Below are positions 11,641 through 25,260 of a DNA stretch of 42,439 bases, piece by piece. The notes beneath the pieces were generated by a model. That model saw only the letters and a program-made list of their open reading frames with translations, did not search any database and was not told the origin of the DNA. Numbering within the stretch: the first letter of the stretch is position 1; each line of letters begins with the position of its first letter. The DNA comes from Saccoglossus kowalevskii (lineage: Eukaryota; Hemichordata; Enteropneusta; Harrimaniidae): NCBI RefSeq assembly GCF_000003605.2, contig NW_003136143.1, forward strand, positions 1-42,439, written 5' to 3'. Made by a program: the position numbers and the translations under genes.

Positions 11641-12060
11641 ATTACGTTGCCCATACCTGACCTGACCCTAACCCTAATGCAAAACACGTTCTGTAATAAT
11701 TACGTTGCCCATACTGACCCGACCCTAACCTAATGCAAGACACGTTCCTGTTAATAATTACGTTGCCCATACTGACCCGACCCTAACCCTAATGCCAAAA
11801 CACGTTCCTGTTAATAATTACGTTGCCCATACCTGACCCGACCCTAACCCTAATGCCAAGACACGTTCCTGTTAATAATTACGTTGCCCATACCTGACCC
11901 GACCCTAACCCTAATGCCAAGACACGTTCCTGTTAATAATTACGTTGCCCATACCTGACCCGACCCTAACCCTAATGCCAAAACACGTTCCTGTTAATAA
12001 TTACGTTGCCCATACCTGACCCGACCCTAACCCTAATGCCAAGACACGTTCCTGTTAATA
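11636..12060 (+). repeat. Block with ATTACGTTG variant and a deletion cluster
   Basis: About seven neighbouring copies read ATTACGTTG instead of ATTCCGTTG, and three read CCAAAACACG. Within 11680-11770 bases are lost from doubled letters: TGCAAAACACG, GTTCTGTAATAATT, CATACTGACC and AACCTAATGCAAG. The block therefore combines a real linked variant with either decay or consensus error. Confidence 0.87.
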
Positions 12061-12239
12061 ATTCCATTGCCCATACCTGACCCAACCCTAATCCTAATGC
12101 CAAGACACGTTCCTGTTAATAATTCCGTTGCCCATACCTGACCCGACCCTAACCCTAATCCCAAGACACGTTCCTGTTAATAATTCCGTTGCCCATACCT
12201 GACCCGACCCTAACCCTAATGCCAAGACATGTTCCTGTT

Positions 12240-13080
12240 AATAATTCCGTTGCCCATACCTGACCCGACCCTTACCCTAATCCCAAGACACGTTCCTGTT
12301 AATAATTCCGTTGCCCATACCTGACCCGACCCTAACCCTAATGCCAAGACATGTTCCTGTTAATAATTCCGTTGCCCATACCTGACCCGACCCTTACCCT
12401 AATCCCAAGACATGTTCCTGTTAATAATTCCGTTGCCCATACCTGACCCGACCCTTACCCTAATCCCAAGACATGTTCCTGTTAATAATTCCGTTGCCCA
12501 TACCTGACCCGACCCTTACCCTAATGCCAAGACACGTTCCTGTTAATAATTCCGTTGCCCATACCTGACCCGACCCTTACCCTAATCCCAAGACATGTTC
12601 CTGTTAATAATTCCGTTGCCCATACCTGACCCGACCCTTACCCTAATCCCAAGACATGTTCCTGTTAATAATTCCGTTGCCCATACCTGACCCGACCCTT
12701 ACCCTAATCCCAAGACATGTTCCTGTTAATAATTCCGTTGCCCATACCTGACCCGACCCTTACCCTAATCCCAAGACATGTTCCTGTTAATAATTCCGTT
12801 GCCCATACCTGACCCGACCCTTACCCTAATCCCAAGACACGTTCCTGTTAATAATTCCGTTGCCCATACCTGACCCGACCCTAACCCTAATGCCAAGACA
12901 TGTTCCTGTTAATAATTCCGTTGCCCATACCTGACCCGACCCTTACCCTAATCCCAAGACATGTTCCTGTTAATAATTCCGTTGCCCATACCTGACCCGA
13001 CCCTTACCCTAATCCCAAGACATGTTCCTGTTAATAATTCCGTTGCCCATACCTGACCCGACCCTTACCCTAATGCCAAG
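12240..13080 (+). repeat. Homogenised CTTACCCTAATCCC block
   Basis: Nearly every copy carries CCCGACCCTTACCCTAATC joined to CCAAGACATGTTC. The linkage of CTTACCC, ATCCC and ACATG over about a dozen consecutive copies shows recent local amplification of one monomer type. A few copies revert to CTAACCC or ACACG. Confidence 0.9.
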
Positions 13081-13930
13081 ACACGTTCCTGTTAATAATT
13101 ACGTTGCCCATACCTGACCCGACCCTAACCCTAATGCCAAAACACGTTCCTGTTAATAATTCCGTTGCCCATACCTGACCTGACCCTAACCCTAATGCCA
13201 AGACACGTTCCTGTTAATAATTCCGTTGTCCATACCTGACCTGACCCTAACCCTAATGCCAAGACACGTTCCTGTTAATAATTCCGTTGCCCATACCTGA
13301 CCTGACCCTAACCCTAATGCCAAGACACGTTCCTGTTAATAATTACGTTGTCCATACCTGACCCGACCCTAAACCTAATGCCAAGACACGTTCCTGTTAA
13401 TAATTCCATTGCCCATACCTGACCCGACCCTAACTCTAATGCAAGACACGTTCCTGTTAATAATTCCGTTGCCCATACTGACCCGACCCTAACTCTAATG
13501 CAAGACACGTTCCTGTTAATAATTCCGTTGCCCATACTGACCCGACCCTAACCCTAATGCAAGACACGTTCCTGTTAATAATTCCGTTGCCCATACCTGA
13601 CCCGACCCTTACCCTAATGCCAAGACATGTTCCTGTTAATAATTCCGTTGCCCATACCTGACCCACCCTAACCCCAATGCCAAGACACGTTCCTGTTAAT
13701 AATTCCGTTGACCATACCTGACCCACCCTAACCCCAATGCCAAGACACGTTCCTGTTAATAATTCCATTGCCCATACCTGACCCGACCCTAACCCTAATG
13801 CCAAGACACGTTCCTGTTAATAATTCCGTTGCCCATACCTGACCCACCCTAACCCTAATGCCAAGACACGTTCCTGTTAATAATTCCATTGCCCATACCT
13901 GACCCGACCCTAACCCTAATGCCAAGACAC
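13080..13930 (+). repeat. Block with one-base deletions, paralogous to 14885-15300
   Basis: Two AACTCTAAT copies (13434, 13493) are followed by a CTTACCC copy (13609), two 60-bp GACCCACCCTAACCCC copies, one of which carries GTTGACCAT at 13707, and a CCATTG copy (13765). The same order occurs 1461 bp downstream. Between 13440 and 13570 this copy has lost bases that its paralogue keeps: GCAAGAC for GCCAAGAC and CATACTG for CATACCTG. A further CCATTG copy at 13886 reflects an extra 121-bp step here. Confidence 0.87.
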
Positions 13931-14880
13931 GTTCCTGTTAATAATTCCGTTGCCCATACCTGACCCGACCCTAACCCTAATCCCAAGACACGTTCCTGTT
14001 AATAATTCCGTTGCCCATACCTGACCCGACCCTTACCCTAATGCCAAGACACGTTCCTGTTAATAATTCCGTTGCCCATACCTGACCCGACCCTAACCCT
14101 AATGCCAAGACACGTTCCTGTTAATAATTCCGTTGCCCATACCTGACCCGACCCTAACCCTAATGCCAAGACACGTTCCTGTTAATAATTCCGTTGCCCA
14201 TACCTGACCCGACCCTAACCCTAATGCCAAGACACGTTCCTGTTAATAATTCCGTTGCCCATACCTGACCCGACCCTAACCCTAATGCCAAGACACGTTC
14301 CTGTTAATAATTCCGTTGCCCATACCTGACCCGACCCTAACCCTAATGCCAAGACACGTTCCTGTTAATAATTCCGTTGCCCATACCTGACCCGACCCTA
14401 ACCCTAATGCCAAGACACGTTCCTGTTAATAATTCCGTTGCCCATACCTGACCCGACCCTAACCCTAATGCCAAGACACGTTCTTGTTAATAATTCCGTT
14501 GCCCATACCTGACCCGACCCTTACCCTAATGCCAAGACACGTTCCTGTTAATAATTCCGTTGCCCATACCTGACCCGACCCTTACCCTAATGCCAAGACA
14601 CGTTCCTGTTAATAATTCCGTTGCCCATACCTGACCCGACCCTAACCCTAATGCCAAGACACGTTCTTGTTAATAATTCCGTTGCCCATACCTGACCCGA
14701 CCCTAACCCTAATGCCAAGACACATTCCTGTTAATAATTCCGTTGCCCATACCTGACCCGACCCTAACCCTAATGCCAAGACACGTTCCTGTTAATAATT
14801 CCGTTGCCCATACCTGACCCGACCCTTACCCTAATGCCAAGACACGTTCCTGTTAATAATTCCGTTGCCCATACCTGACC
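13930..14880 (+). repeat. Highly uniform near-consensus block
   Basis: Most copies match the consensus exactly, alternating only between CTAACCC and CTTACCC. The rare GTTCTTGTTAA variant occurs at 14481 and 14664, 183 bp apart, indicating trimer-sized copying. This stretch is the best reference for the consensus. Confidence 0.88.
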
Positions 14881-14884
14881 CGAC

Positions 14885-15400
14885 CCTAACTCTAATGCCA
14901 AGACACGTTCCTGTTAATAATTCCGTTGCCCATACCTGACCCGACCCTAACTCTAATGCCAAGACACGTTCCTGTTAATAATTCCGTTGCCCATACCTGA
15001 CCCGACCCTAACCCTAATGCCAAGACACGTTCCTGTTAATAATTCCGTTGCCCATACCTGACCCGACCCTTACCCTAATGCCAAGACATGTTCCTGTTAA
15101 TAATTCCGTTGCCCATACCTGACCCACCCTAACCCCAATGCCAAGACACGTTCCTGTTAATAATTCCGTTGACCATACCTGACCCACCCTAACCCCAATG
15201 CCAAGACACGTTCCTGTTAATAATTCCATTGCCCATACCTGACCCGACCCTAACCCTAATGCCAAGACACGTTCCTGTTAATAATTCAGTTGCCCATACC
15301 TGACCCGACCCTAACCCTAATCCCAAGACACGTTCCTGTTAATAATTCCGTTGCCCATACCTGACCCAACCCTAACCCTAATGCCAAGACACGTTCCTGT
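14885..15400 (+). repeat. Intact paralogue of 13430-13930
   Basis: AACTCTAAT occurs twice (14888 and 14949), followed by a CTTACCC copy (15070), two GACCCACCCTAACCCC copies with GTTGACCAT at 15168, and CCATTG at 15226. The offset to the upstream segment is 1461 bp at the CTTACCC and GTTGACCAT markers. All monomers here keep their doubled letters, except the shared one-base-short GACCCACCC units. Confidence 0.88.
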
Positions 15401-18140
15401 TAATAATTCCGTTGCCCATACCTGACCCGACCCTAACCCTAATGCCAAGACATGTTCCTGTTAATAATTCCGTTGCCCATACCTGACCCGACCCTAACCC
15501 TAATCCCAAGACATGTTCCTGTTAATAATTCCGTTGCCCATACCTGACCCGACCCTAACCCTAATGCCAAGACATGTTCCTGTTAATAATTCCGTTGCCC
15601 ATACATGACCCGACCCTAACCCTAATCCCAAGACACATTCCTGTTAATAATTCCGTTGCCCATACCTGACCTGACCCTAACCCTAATGCCAAGACATGTT
15701 CCTGTTAATAATTCCGTTGCCCATACCTGACCCGACCCTAACCCTAATCCCAAGACACGTTCCTGTTAATAATTCCGTTGCCCATACCTGACCTGACCCT
15801 AAACCTAATGCCAAGACACGTTCCTGTTAATAATTCCGTTGCCCATACCTGACCCGACCCTAACCCTAATGCCAAGACACGTTCCTGTTAATAATTCCGT
15901 TGCCCATACCTGACCTGACCCTAACCCTAATGCCAAGACACGTTCCTGTTAATAATTCCGTTGCCCATACCTGACCCGACCCTAACCCTAATGCCAAGAC
16001 ATGTTCCTGTTAATAATTCCGTTGCCCATACCTGACCTGACCCTAACCCTAATGCCAAGACATGTTCCTGTTAATAATTCCGTTGCCCATACCTGACCCG
16101 ACCCTAACCCTAATCCCAAGACACGTTCCTGTTAATAATTCCGTTGCCCATACCTGACCCGACCCTAACCCTAATGCCAAGACATGTTCCTGTTAATAAT
16201 TCCGTTGCCCATACCTGACCTGACCCTAACCCTAATGCCAAGACATGTTCCTGTTAATAATTCCGTTGCCCATACCTGACCCGACCCTAACCCTAATCCC
16301 AAGACACGTTCCTGTTAATAATTCCGTTGCCCATACCTGACCTGACCCTAACCCTAATGCCAAGACACGTTCCTGTTAATAATTCCGTTGCCCATACCTG
16401 ACCCGACCCTAACCCTAATGTCAAGACACGTTCCTGTTAATAATTCCGTTGCCCATACCTGACCCGACCCTAACCCTAATCCCAAGACATGTTCCTGTTA
16501 ATAATTCCGTTGCCCATACCTGACCCGACCCTAACCCTAATCCCAAGACACGTTCCTGTTAATAATTCCGTTGCTCATACCTGACCTGACCCTAACCCTA
16601 ATCCCAAGACATGTTCCTGTTAATAATTCCGTTGCCCATACCTGACCCGACCCTAACCCTAATGCCAAGACATGTTCCTGTTAATAATTCCGTTGCCCAT
16701 ACCTGACCCGACCCTTACCCTAATGCCAAGACACGTTCCTGTTAATAATTCCGTTGCCCATACCTGACCCGACCCTAAACCTAATGCCAAGACACGTTCC
16801 TGTTAATAATTCCGTTGCCCATACCTGACCCGACCCTAACCCTAATGCCAAGACATGTTCCTGTTAATAATTCCGTTGCCCATACCTGACCCGACCCTTA
16901 CCCTAATGCCAAGACACGTTCCTGTTAATAATTCCGTTGCCCATACCTGACCCGACCCTAACCCTAATCCCAAGACACGTTCCTGTTAATAATTCCGTTG
17001 CCCATACCTGACCTGACCCTAACCCTAATGCCAAGACACGTTCCTGTTAATAATTCCGTTGCCCATACCTGACCCGACCCTAACCCTAATGCCAAGACAC
17101 GTTCCTGTTAATAATTCCGTTGCCCATACCTGACCCGACCCTAAACCTAATGCCAAGACACGTTCCTGTTAATAATTCCGTTGCCCATACCTGACCCGAC
17201 CCTAACCCTAATGCCAAGACACGTTCCTGTTAATAATTCCGTTTGCCCATACCTGACCCGACCCTAAACCTAATGCCAAGACACGTTCCTGTTAATAATT
17301 CCGTTGCCCATACCTGACCCGACCCTAACCCTAATGCCAAGACACGTTCCTGTTAATAATTCCGTTGCCCATACCTGACCTGACCCTTACCCTAATGCCA
17401 AGACACGTTCCTGTTAATAATTCCGTTGCCCATACCTGACCCGACCCTAACCCTAATGCCAAGACACGTTCCTGTTAATAATTCCGTTGCCCATACCTGA
17501 CCCGACCCTAACCCTAATGCCAAGACACGTTCCTGTTAATAATTCCGTTGCCCATACCTGACCTAACCCTAACCCTAATGCCAAGACATGTTCCTGTTAA
17601 TAATTACGTTGCCCATACCTGACCTGACCCTAACACTAATCCCAAGACACGTTCCTGTTAATAATTCCGTTGCCCATACCTGACCCGACCCTAACCCTAA
17701 TGCCAAGACACGTTCCTGTTAATAATTACGTTGCCCATACCTGACCCGACCCTAACCCTAATGCCAAGACATGTTCCTGTTAATAATTCCGTTGCCCATA
17801 CCTGACCCGACCCTAACCCTAATCCCAAGACACGTTCCTGTTAATAATTCCGTTGCCCATACCTGACCCGACCCTAACCCTAATGCCAAGACACGTTCCT
17901 GTTAATAATTCCGTTGCCCATACCTGACCCCACCCTAACCCTAATGCCAAGACACGTTCCTGTTAATAATTCCGATGCCCATACCTGACCCGACCCTAAC
18001 CCTAATGCCAAGACACGTTCCTGTTAATAATTCCGTTGCCCATACCTGACCCGACCCTAACCCTAATGCCAAGACACGTTCCTGTTAATAATTCCGTTGC
18101 CCATACCTGACCCGACCCTAACCCTAATGCCAAGACACGT
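15400..18140 (+). repeat. Satellite block with trimer repeat and alternating CTAAACC copies
   Basis: At 15980-16345 a trimer of CCCGACC/GCCAAGACATG, CCTGACC/GCCAAGACATG and CCCGACC/TCCCAAGACACG is present twice (183 bp). CATACATGACC recurs near 15603. Around 17130-17340, CTAAACCTAA copies alternate with CTAACCCTAA copies, and one copy has an extra T (GTTTGCCC near 17243). ATTACG copies appear near 17605 and 17727. I see no other sequence type. Confidence 0.83.
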
Positions 18141-18940
18141 TCCTGTTGATAATTTCCGTTGCCCATACCTGACCCGACCCTAACCTTAATGCCAAGACAC
18201 GTTCCTGTTGATAATTCCGTTGCCCATACCTGACCCGACCCTAACCCTAATGCCAAGACACGTTCCTGTTAATAATTCCGTTGCCCATACCTGACCCGAC
18301 CCTAACCTTAATGCCAAGACACGTTCCTGTTAATAATTCCGTTGCCCATACCTGACCCGACCCTAAACCTAATGCCAAGACACGTTCCTGTTGATAATTC
18401 CGTTGCCCATACCTGACCCGACCCTAACCCTAATGCCAAGACACGTTCCTGTTAATAATTCCGTTGCCCATACCTGACCCGACCCTAACCTTAATGCCAA
18501 GACACGTTCCTGTTGATAATTCCGTTGCCCATACCTGACCCGACCCTAACCCTAATGCCAAGACACGTTCCTGTTGATAATTCCGTTGCCCATACCTGAC
18601 CCGACCCTAACCCTAATGCCAAGACACGTTCCTGTTGATAATTCCGTTGCCCATACCTGACCCGACCCTAACCCTAATGCCAAGACACGTTCCTGTTGAT
18701 AATTCCGTTGCCCATACCTGACCCGACCCTAACCCTAATGCCAAGACACGTTCCTGTTAATAATTCCGTTGCCCATACCTGACCCGACCCTAACCCTAAT
18801 GCCAAGACACGTTCCTGTTGATAATTCCGTTGCCCATACTGACCCAATCCTAACTCTAATGCAAGACATGTTCCTGTTAATAATTCCGTTGTCCTATACC
18901 TGACCCGACCCTTACCCTAATGCCAAGACATGTTCCTGTT
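18140..18940 (+). repeat. Homogenised GTTGATAATT block
   Basis: The normally steady AT-rich box reads GTTGATAATT in most copies from about 18145 to 18815. At the right edge, GTTGAT is followed by GACCCAATCC at 18841 and AACTCTAATG. This same linked trio reappears at about 34912-34950. Losses in CATACTG and GCAAGAC at 18838-18865 are absent from that distant copy. Confidence 0.88.
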
Positions 18941-20480
18941 AATAATTCCGTTGACCATACCTGACCCGACCCTAACCCTAATGCCAAGACACGTTCCTGT
19001 TAATAATTCCGTTGACCATACCTGACCCGACCCTAACCCTAATGCCAAGACACATTCCTGTTAATAATTCCGTTGACCATACCTGACCCGACCCTAACCT
19101 TAATGCCAAGACATGTTCCTGTTAATAATTCCGTTGCCCATACCTGACCCGACCCTTACCCTAATGCCAAGACACATTCCTGTTAATAATTCCGTTGACC
19201 ATACCTGACCCGACCCTAACCCTAATGCCAAGACACGTTCCTGTTAATAATTCCGTTGTCCATACCTGACCTGACCCTAACCCTAATGCCAAGACACGTT
19301 CCTGTTAATAATTCCGTTGCCCATACCTGACCCGACCCTAACCTTAATGCCAAGACACGTTCCTGTTAATAATTCCGTTGCCCATACCTGACCTGACCCT
19401 AACCCTAATGCCAAGACACGTTCCTGTTAATAATTCCGTTGCCCATACCTGACCCGACCCTAACCTTAATGCCAAGACATGTTCCTGTTAATAATTCCGT
19501 TGCCCATACCTGACCCGACCCTTACCCTAATGCCAAGACACGTTCCTGTTAATAATTCCGTTGCCCATACCTGACCTGACCCTAACCCTAATGCCAAGAC
19601 ACGTTCCTGTTAATAATTCCGTTGCCCATACCTGACCCGACCCTAACCTTAATGCCAAGACACGTTCCTGTTAATAATTCCGTTGCCCATACCTGACCCG
19701 ACCCTAACCTTAATGCCAAGACACGTTCCTGTTAATAATTCCGTTGCCCATACCTGACCTGACCCTAACCCTAATGCCAAGACACGTTCCTGTTAATAAT
19801 TCCGTTGCCCATACCTGACCCGACCCTAACCTTAATGCCAAGACATGTTCCTGTTAATAATTCCGTTGCCCATACCTGACCCGACCCTAACCTTAATGCC
19901 AAGACACGTTCCTGTTAATAATTCCGTTGCCCATACCTGACCCGACCCTTACCCTAATGCCAAGACACGTTCCTGTTAATAATTCCGTTGCCCATACCTG
20001 ACCCGACCCTTACCCTAATGCCAAGACACGTTCCTGTTAATAATTCCGTTGCCCATACCTGACCCGACCCTTACCCTAATGCCAAGACACGTTCCTGTTA
20101 ATAATTCCGTTGCCCATACCTGACCCGACCCTAACCCTAATGCCAAGACACGTTCCTGTTAATAATTCCGTTGCCCATACCTGACCCGACCCTAACCTTA
20201 ATGCCAAGACACGTTCCTGTTAATAATTCCGTTGCCCATACCTGACCCGACCCTTACCCTAATGCCAAGACATGTTCCTGTTAATAATTCCGTTGCCCAT
20301 ACCTGACCCGACCCTAACCCTAATGCCAAGACACGTTCCTGTTAATAATTCCGTTGCCCATACCTGACCCGACCCTAACCTTAATGCCAAGACACGTTCC
20401 TGTTAATAATTCCGTTGCCCATACCTGACCCGACCCTTACCCTAATGCCAAGACATGTTCCTGTTAATAATTCCGTTGCC
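18940..20480 (+). repeat. AACCTTAAT-rich block
   Basis: Many copies carry CTAACCTTAATG, often alternating with CCTGACCCTAACCCTAATG or CTTACCCTAATG copies. GTTGACCAT is frequent at 18950-19200. The AACCTTAAT variant is uncommon elsewhere, so it marks a local expansion. Confidence 0.85.
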
Positions 20481-22340
20481 CATACCTGACCCGACCCTAA
20501 CCCCAATGCCAAGACATGTTCCTGTTAATAATTCCGTTGCCCATACCTGACCCGACCCTAACCCCAATGCCAAGACACGTTCCTGTTAATAATTCCATTG
20601 CCCATACCTGACCCGACCCTAACCCTAATGCCAAGACATGTTCCTGTTAATAATTCCATTGCCCATACCTGACCCGACCCTAACCCTAATGCCAAGACAC
20701 GTTCCTGTTAATAATTCCGTTGCCCATACCTGACCCGACCCTTACCCTAATCCCAAGACACGTTCCTGTTAATAATTCCGTTGCCCATACCTGACCCGAC
20801 CCTAACCCTAATGCCAAGACACGTTCCTGTTAATAATTCCGTTGCCCATACCTGACCCGACCCTAACCCTAATGCCAAGACACGTTCCTGTTAATAATTC
20901 CGTTGCCTATACCTGACCCGACCCTTACCCTAATGCCAAGACACGTTCCTGTTAATAATTCCGTTGCCCATACCTGACCCGACCCTTACCCTAATCCCAA
21001 GACACGTTCCTGTTAATAATTCCGTTGCCCATACCTGACCCGACCCTTACCCTAATGCCAAGACACGTTCCTGTTAATAATTCCGTTGCCCATACCTGAC
21101 CCGACCCTTACCCTAATCCCAAGACACGTTCCTGTTAATAATTCCGTTGCCCATACCTGACCCGACCCTTACCCTAATGCCAAGACACGTTCCTGTTAAT
21201 AATTCCGTTGCCCATACCTGACCCGACCCTTACCCTAATGCCAAGACACGTTCCTGTTAATAATTCCGTTGCCCATTCCTGACCTGACCCTAAACCTAAT
21301 GTCAAGACACGTTCCTGTTTATAATTCCGTTGCCTATACCTGACCCGACCCTAAACCTAATCCCAAGACACGTTCCTGTTAATAATTCCGTTGCCCATTC
21401 CTGACCCGACCCTAAACCTAATGCCAAGACACGTTCCTGTTAATAATTCCGTTGCCTATACCTGACCCGACCCTAACCCTAATGCCAAGACACGTTCCTG
21501 TTAATAATTCCATTGCCCATACCTGACCCGACCCTAAACCTAATGCCAAGACATGTTCCTGTTAATAATTCCGTTGCCCATACCTGACCTGACCCTAACC
21601 CTAATGCCAAGACACGTTCCTGTTAATAATTCCGTTGCCTATACCTGACCCGACCCTAAACCTAATCCCAAGACACGTTCCTGTTAATAATTCCGTTGCC
21701 CATACCTGACCCGACCCTAACCCTAATGCCAAGACACGTTCCTGTTAATAATTCCGTTGCCCATACCTGACCCGACCCTAACCCTAATGCCAAGACACGT
21801 TCCTGTTAATAATTCCGTTGCCCATACCTGACCCGACCCTAAACCTAATGCCAAGACATGTTCCTGTTAATAATTCCGTTGCCCATACCTGACCCGACCC
21901 TTACCCTAATGCCAAGACACGTTCCTGTTAATAATTCCGTTGCCCATACCTGACCCGACCCTAACCCTAATGCCAAGACACATTCCTGTTAATAATTCCG
22001 TTGCCCATACCTGACCCGACCCTAAACCTAATGCCAAGACACGTTCCTGTTAATAATTCCGTTGCCCATACCTGACCCGACCCTAAACCTAATGCCAAGA
22101 CACGTTCCTGTTAATAATTCCGTTGCCTATACCTGACCCGACCCTAACCCCAATGCCAAGACATGTTCCTGTTAATAATTCCGTTGCCCATACCTGACCA
22201 GACCCTAAACCTAATGCCAAGACACGTTCCTGTTAATAATTCCGATGCCCATACCTGACCCGACCCTAACCCTAATGCCAAGACACGTTCCTGTTAATAA
22301 TTCCGTTGCCCATACCTGACCCGACCCTAACCCTAATGCC
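20480..22340 (+). repeat. Mixed block with CTAAACC copies and a short 122-bp repeat
   Basis: CTTACCC copies dominate 20900-21240. The rare CCCATTCCTGACC occurs at 21272 and 21394, 122 bp apart, each with a CTAAACCTAA core. GTTTATAATT recurs once near 21317. From 21640 to 22210 CTAAACCTAA copies recur irregularly. Confidence 0.83.
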
Positions 22341-24000
22341 AAGACACGTTCCTGTTAATAATTACGTTGCCCATACCTGACCCGACCCTAACCCTAATGC
22401 CAAGACACGTTCCTGTTAATAATTCCGTTGCCCATACCTGACCAGACCCTAACCCTAATGCCAAGACACGTTCCTGTTAATAATTACGTTGCCCATACCT
22501 GACCCGACCCTAACCCTAATGCCAAGACACGTTCCTGTTAATAATTCCGTTGCCCATACCTGACCCGACCCTAACCCTAATGCCAAGACACGTTCCTGTT
22601 AATAATTCCGTTGCCCATACCTGACCCCACCCTAACCCTAATGCCAAGACACGTTCCTGTTAATAATTCCGTTGCCCATACCTGACCCGACCCTAAACCT
22701 AATGCCAAGACACGTTCCTGTTAATAATTCCGTTGCCCATACCTGACCCGACCCTAAACCTAATGCCAAGACACGTTCCTGTTAATAATTCCGTTGCCCA
22801 TACCTGACCCGACCCTAACCCTAATGCCAAGACACGTTCCTGTTAATAATTCCGTTGCCTATACCTGACCCGACCCTAACCCTAATGCCAAGACACGTTC
22901 CTGTTAATAATTACGTTGCCCATACCTGACCAGACCCTTACCCTAATGCCAAGACACGTTCCTGTTAATAATTCCGTTGCCCATACCTGACCCGACCCTA
23001 ACCCTAATGCCAAGACACGTTCCTGTTAATAATTCCGTTGCCCATACCTGACCCGACCCTAACCCTAATGCCAAGACACGTTCCTGTTAATAATTCCGTT
23101 GCCCATACCTGACCCGACCCTAACCCTAATGCCAAGACACGTTCCTGTTAATAATTCCGTTGCCCATACCTGACCCGACCCTAACCCTAATGCCAAGACA
23201 CGTTCCTGTTAATAATTCCGTTGCCCATACCTGACCCGACCCTAACCCCAATGCCAAGACACGTTCCTGTTAATAATTCCGTTGCCTATACCTGACCTGA
23301 CCCTAACCATAATGCCAAGACATGTTCCTGTTAATAATTCCGTTGCCCATACCTGACCCGACCCTAACCCTAATGCCAAGACACGTTCCTGTTAATAATT
23401 CCGTTGCCCATACCTGACCCGACCCTAACCCCAATGCCAAGACACGTTCCTGTTAATAATTCCGTTGCCCATACCTGACCTGACCCTTACCCCAATGCCA
23501 AGACATGTTCCTGTTAATAATTCCGTTGCCCATATCTGACCCGACCCTAACCCTAATGCCAAGACACGTTCCTGTTAATAATTCCGTTGCCCATACCTGA
23601 CCCGACCCTAACCCTAATGCCAAGACACGTTCCTGTTAATAATTCCGTTGCCCATACCTGACCTGACCCTAACCCTAATGCCAAGACACGTTCCTGTTAA
23701 TAATTCCGTTGCCCATACCTGACCCGACCCTAACCCTAATGCCAAGACATGTTCCTGTTAATAATTCCGTTGCCCATACCTGACCCGACCCTAACCCTAA
23801 TGCCAAGACATGTTCCTGTTAATAATTCCGTTGCCCATACCTGACCCGACCCTTACCCTAATGCCAAGACACGTTCCTGTTAATAATTCCGTTGCCCATA
23901 CCTGACCCGACCCTAACCCTAATGCCAAGACATGTTCCTGTTAATAATTCCGTTGCCCATACCTGACCCGACCCTAACCCCAATGCCAAGACACGTTCCT
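22340..24000 (+). repeat. Near-consensus block with ATTACG and CCAGACCC copies
   Basis: ATTACGTTG copies near 22361, 22483 and 22910 are linked to nearby GACCAGACCC copies. The run 22980-23260 is nearly pure consensus. CCTGACC and CCCCAA copies enter around 23280-23500. Confidence 0.82.
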
Positions 24001-25260
24001 GTTAATAATTCCGTTGCCCATACCTGACCCCACCCTAACCCCAATGCCAAGACACGTTCCTGTTAATAATTCCGTTGCCCATACCTGACCCCACCCTAAC
24101 CCTAATGCCAAGACACGTTCCTGTTAATAATTCCGTTGCCTATACCTGACCCCACCCTAACCCTAATGCCAAGACACGTTCCTGTTAATAATTCCGTTGC
24201 CCATACCTGACCCGACCCTAACCCTAATGCCAAGACACGTTCCTGTTAATAATTCCGTTGCCCATACCTGACCCGACCCTAACCCTAATGCCAAGACATG
24301 TTCCTGTTAATAATTCCGTTGCCCATACCTGACCCGACCCTAACCCTAATGCCAAGACATGTTCCTGTTAATAATTCCGTTGCCCATACCTGACCCGACC
24401 CTAACCCTAATGCCAAGACACGTTCCTGTTAATAATTCCGTTGCCCATACCAGACCCGACCCTTACCCTAATGCCAAGACACGTTCCTGTTAATAATTCC
24501 GTTGCCCATACCTGACCCGACCCTAACCCTAATGCCAAGACACGTTCCTGTTAATAATTCCGTTGCCCATACCTGACCCGACCCTAACCCTAATGCCAAG
24601 ACACGTTCCTGTTAATAATTCCGTTGCCCATACCTGACCCGACCCTAACCCTAATGCCAAGACACGTTCCTGTTAATAATTCCGTTGCCCATACCTGACC
24701 CGACCCTAACCCTAATGCCAAGACACGTTCCTGTTAATAATTCCGTTGCCCATACCTGACCCCACCCTAACCCTAATGCCAAGACACGTTCCTGTTAATA
24801 ATTCCGTTGCCCATACCTGACCCGACCCTAACCCTAATGCCAAGACACGTTCCTGTTAATAATTCCGTTGCCCATACCTGACCCGACCCTAAACCTAATG
24901 CCAAGACACGTTCCTGTTAATAATTCCGTTGCCCATACCTGACCCGACCCTAACCCTAATGCCAAGACACGTTCCTGTTAATAATTCCGTTGCCCATACC
25001 TGACCCGACCCTAAACCTAATGCCAAGACACGTTCCTGTTAATAATTCCGTTGCCCATACCTGACCCTACCCTAACCCTAATGCCAAGACACGTTCCTGT
25101 TAATAATTCCGTTGCCCATACCTGACCCGACCCTAAACCTAATGCCAAGACACGTTCCTGTTAATAATTCCGTTGCCCATACCTGACCCTACCCTAACCC
25201 TAATGCCAAGACACGTTCCTGTTAATAATTCCGTTGCCCATACCTGACCCGACCCTAACC
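24000..25260 (+). repeat. Block with CCCCACCC and CCCTACCC copies and dimer alternation
   Basis: CCTGACCCCACCCTAACC occurs in three consecutive copies near 24025-24160. From 24885 to 25200 CTAAACCTAA copies alternate with either ordinary or CCCTACCCTAACCC copies at 122-bp spacing. Confidence 0.83.

Noticed and set aside
13457-15265. Minus-strand open frames of 63-115 codons encoding LGLGSGQVWATELLTG-like repeats (for example 13457-13804 and 15014-15265)
   Set aside because: They are translations of the satellite. A 61-bp period rotates the frame each copy, one of the three frames carries TAG and TAA, and long frames arise only where variants or indels remove a TAG. The near-identical peptides at 13457 and 15014 reflect the 1461-bp duplication.
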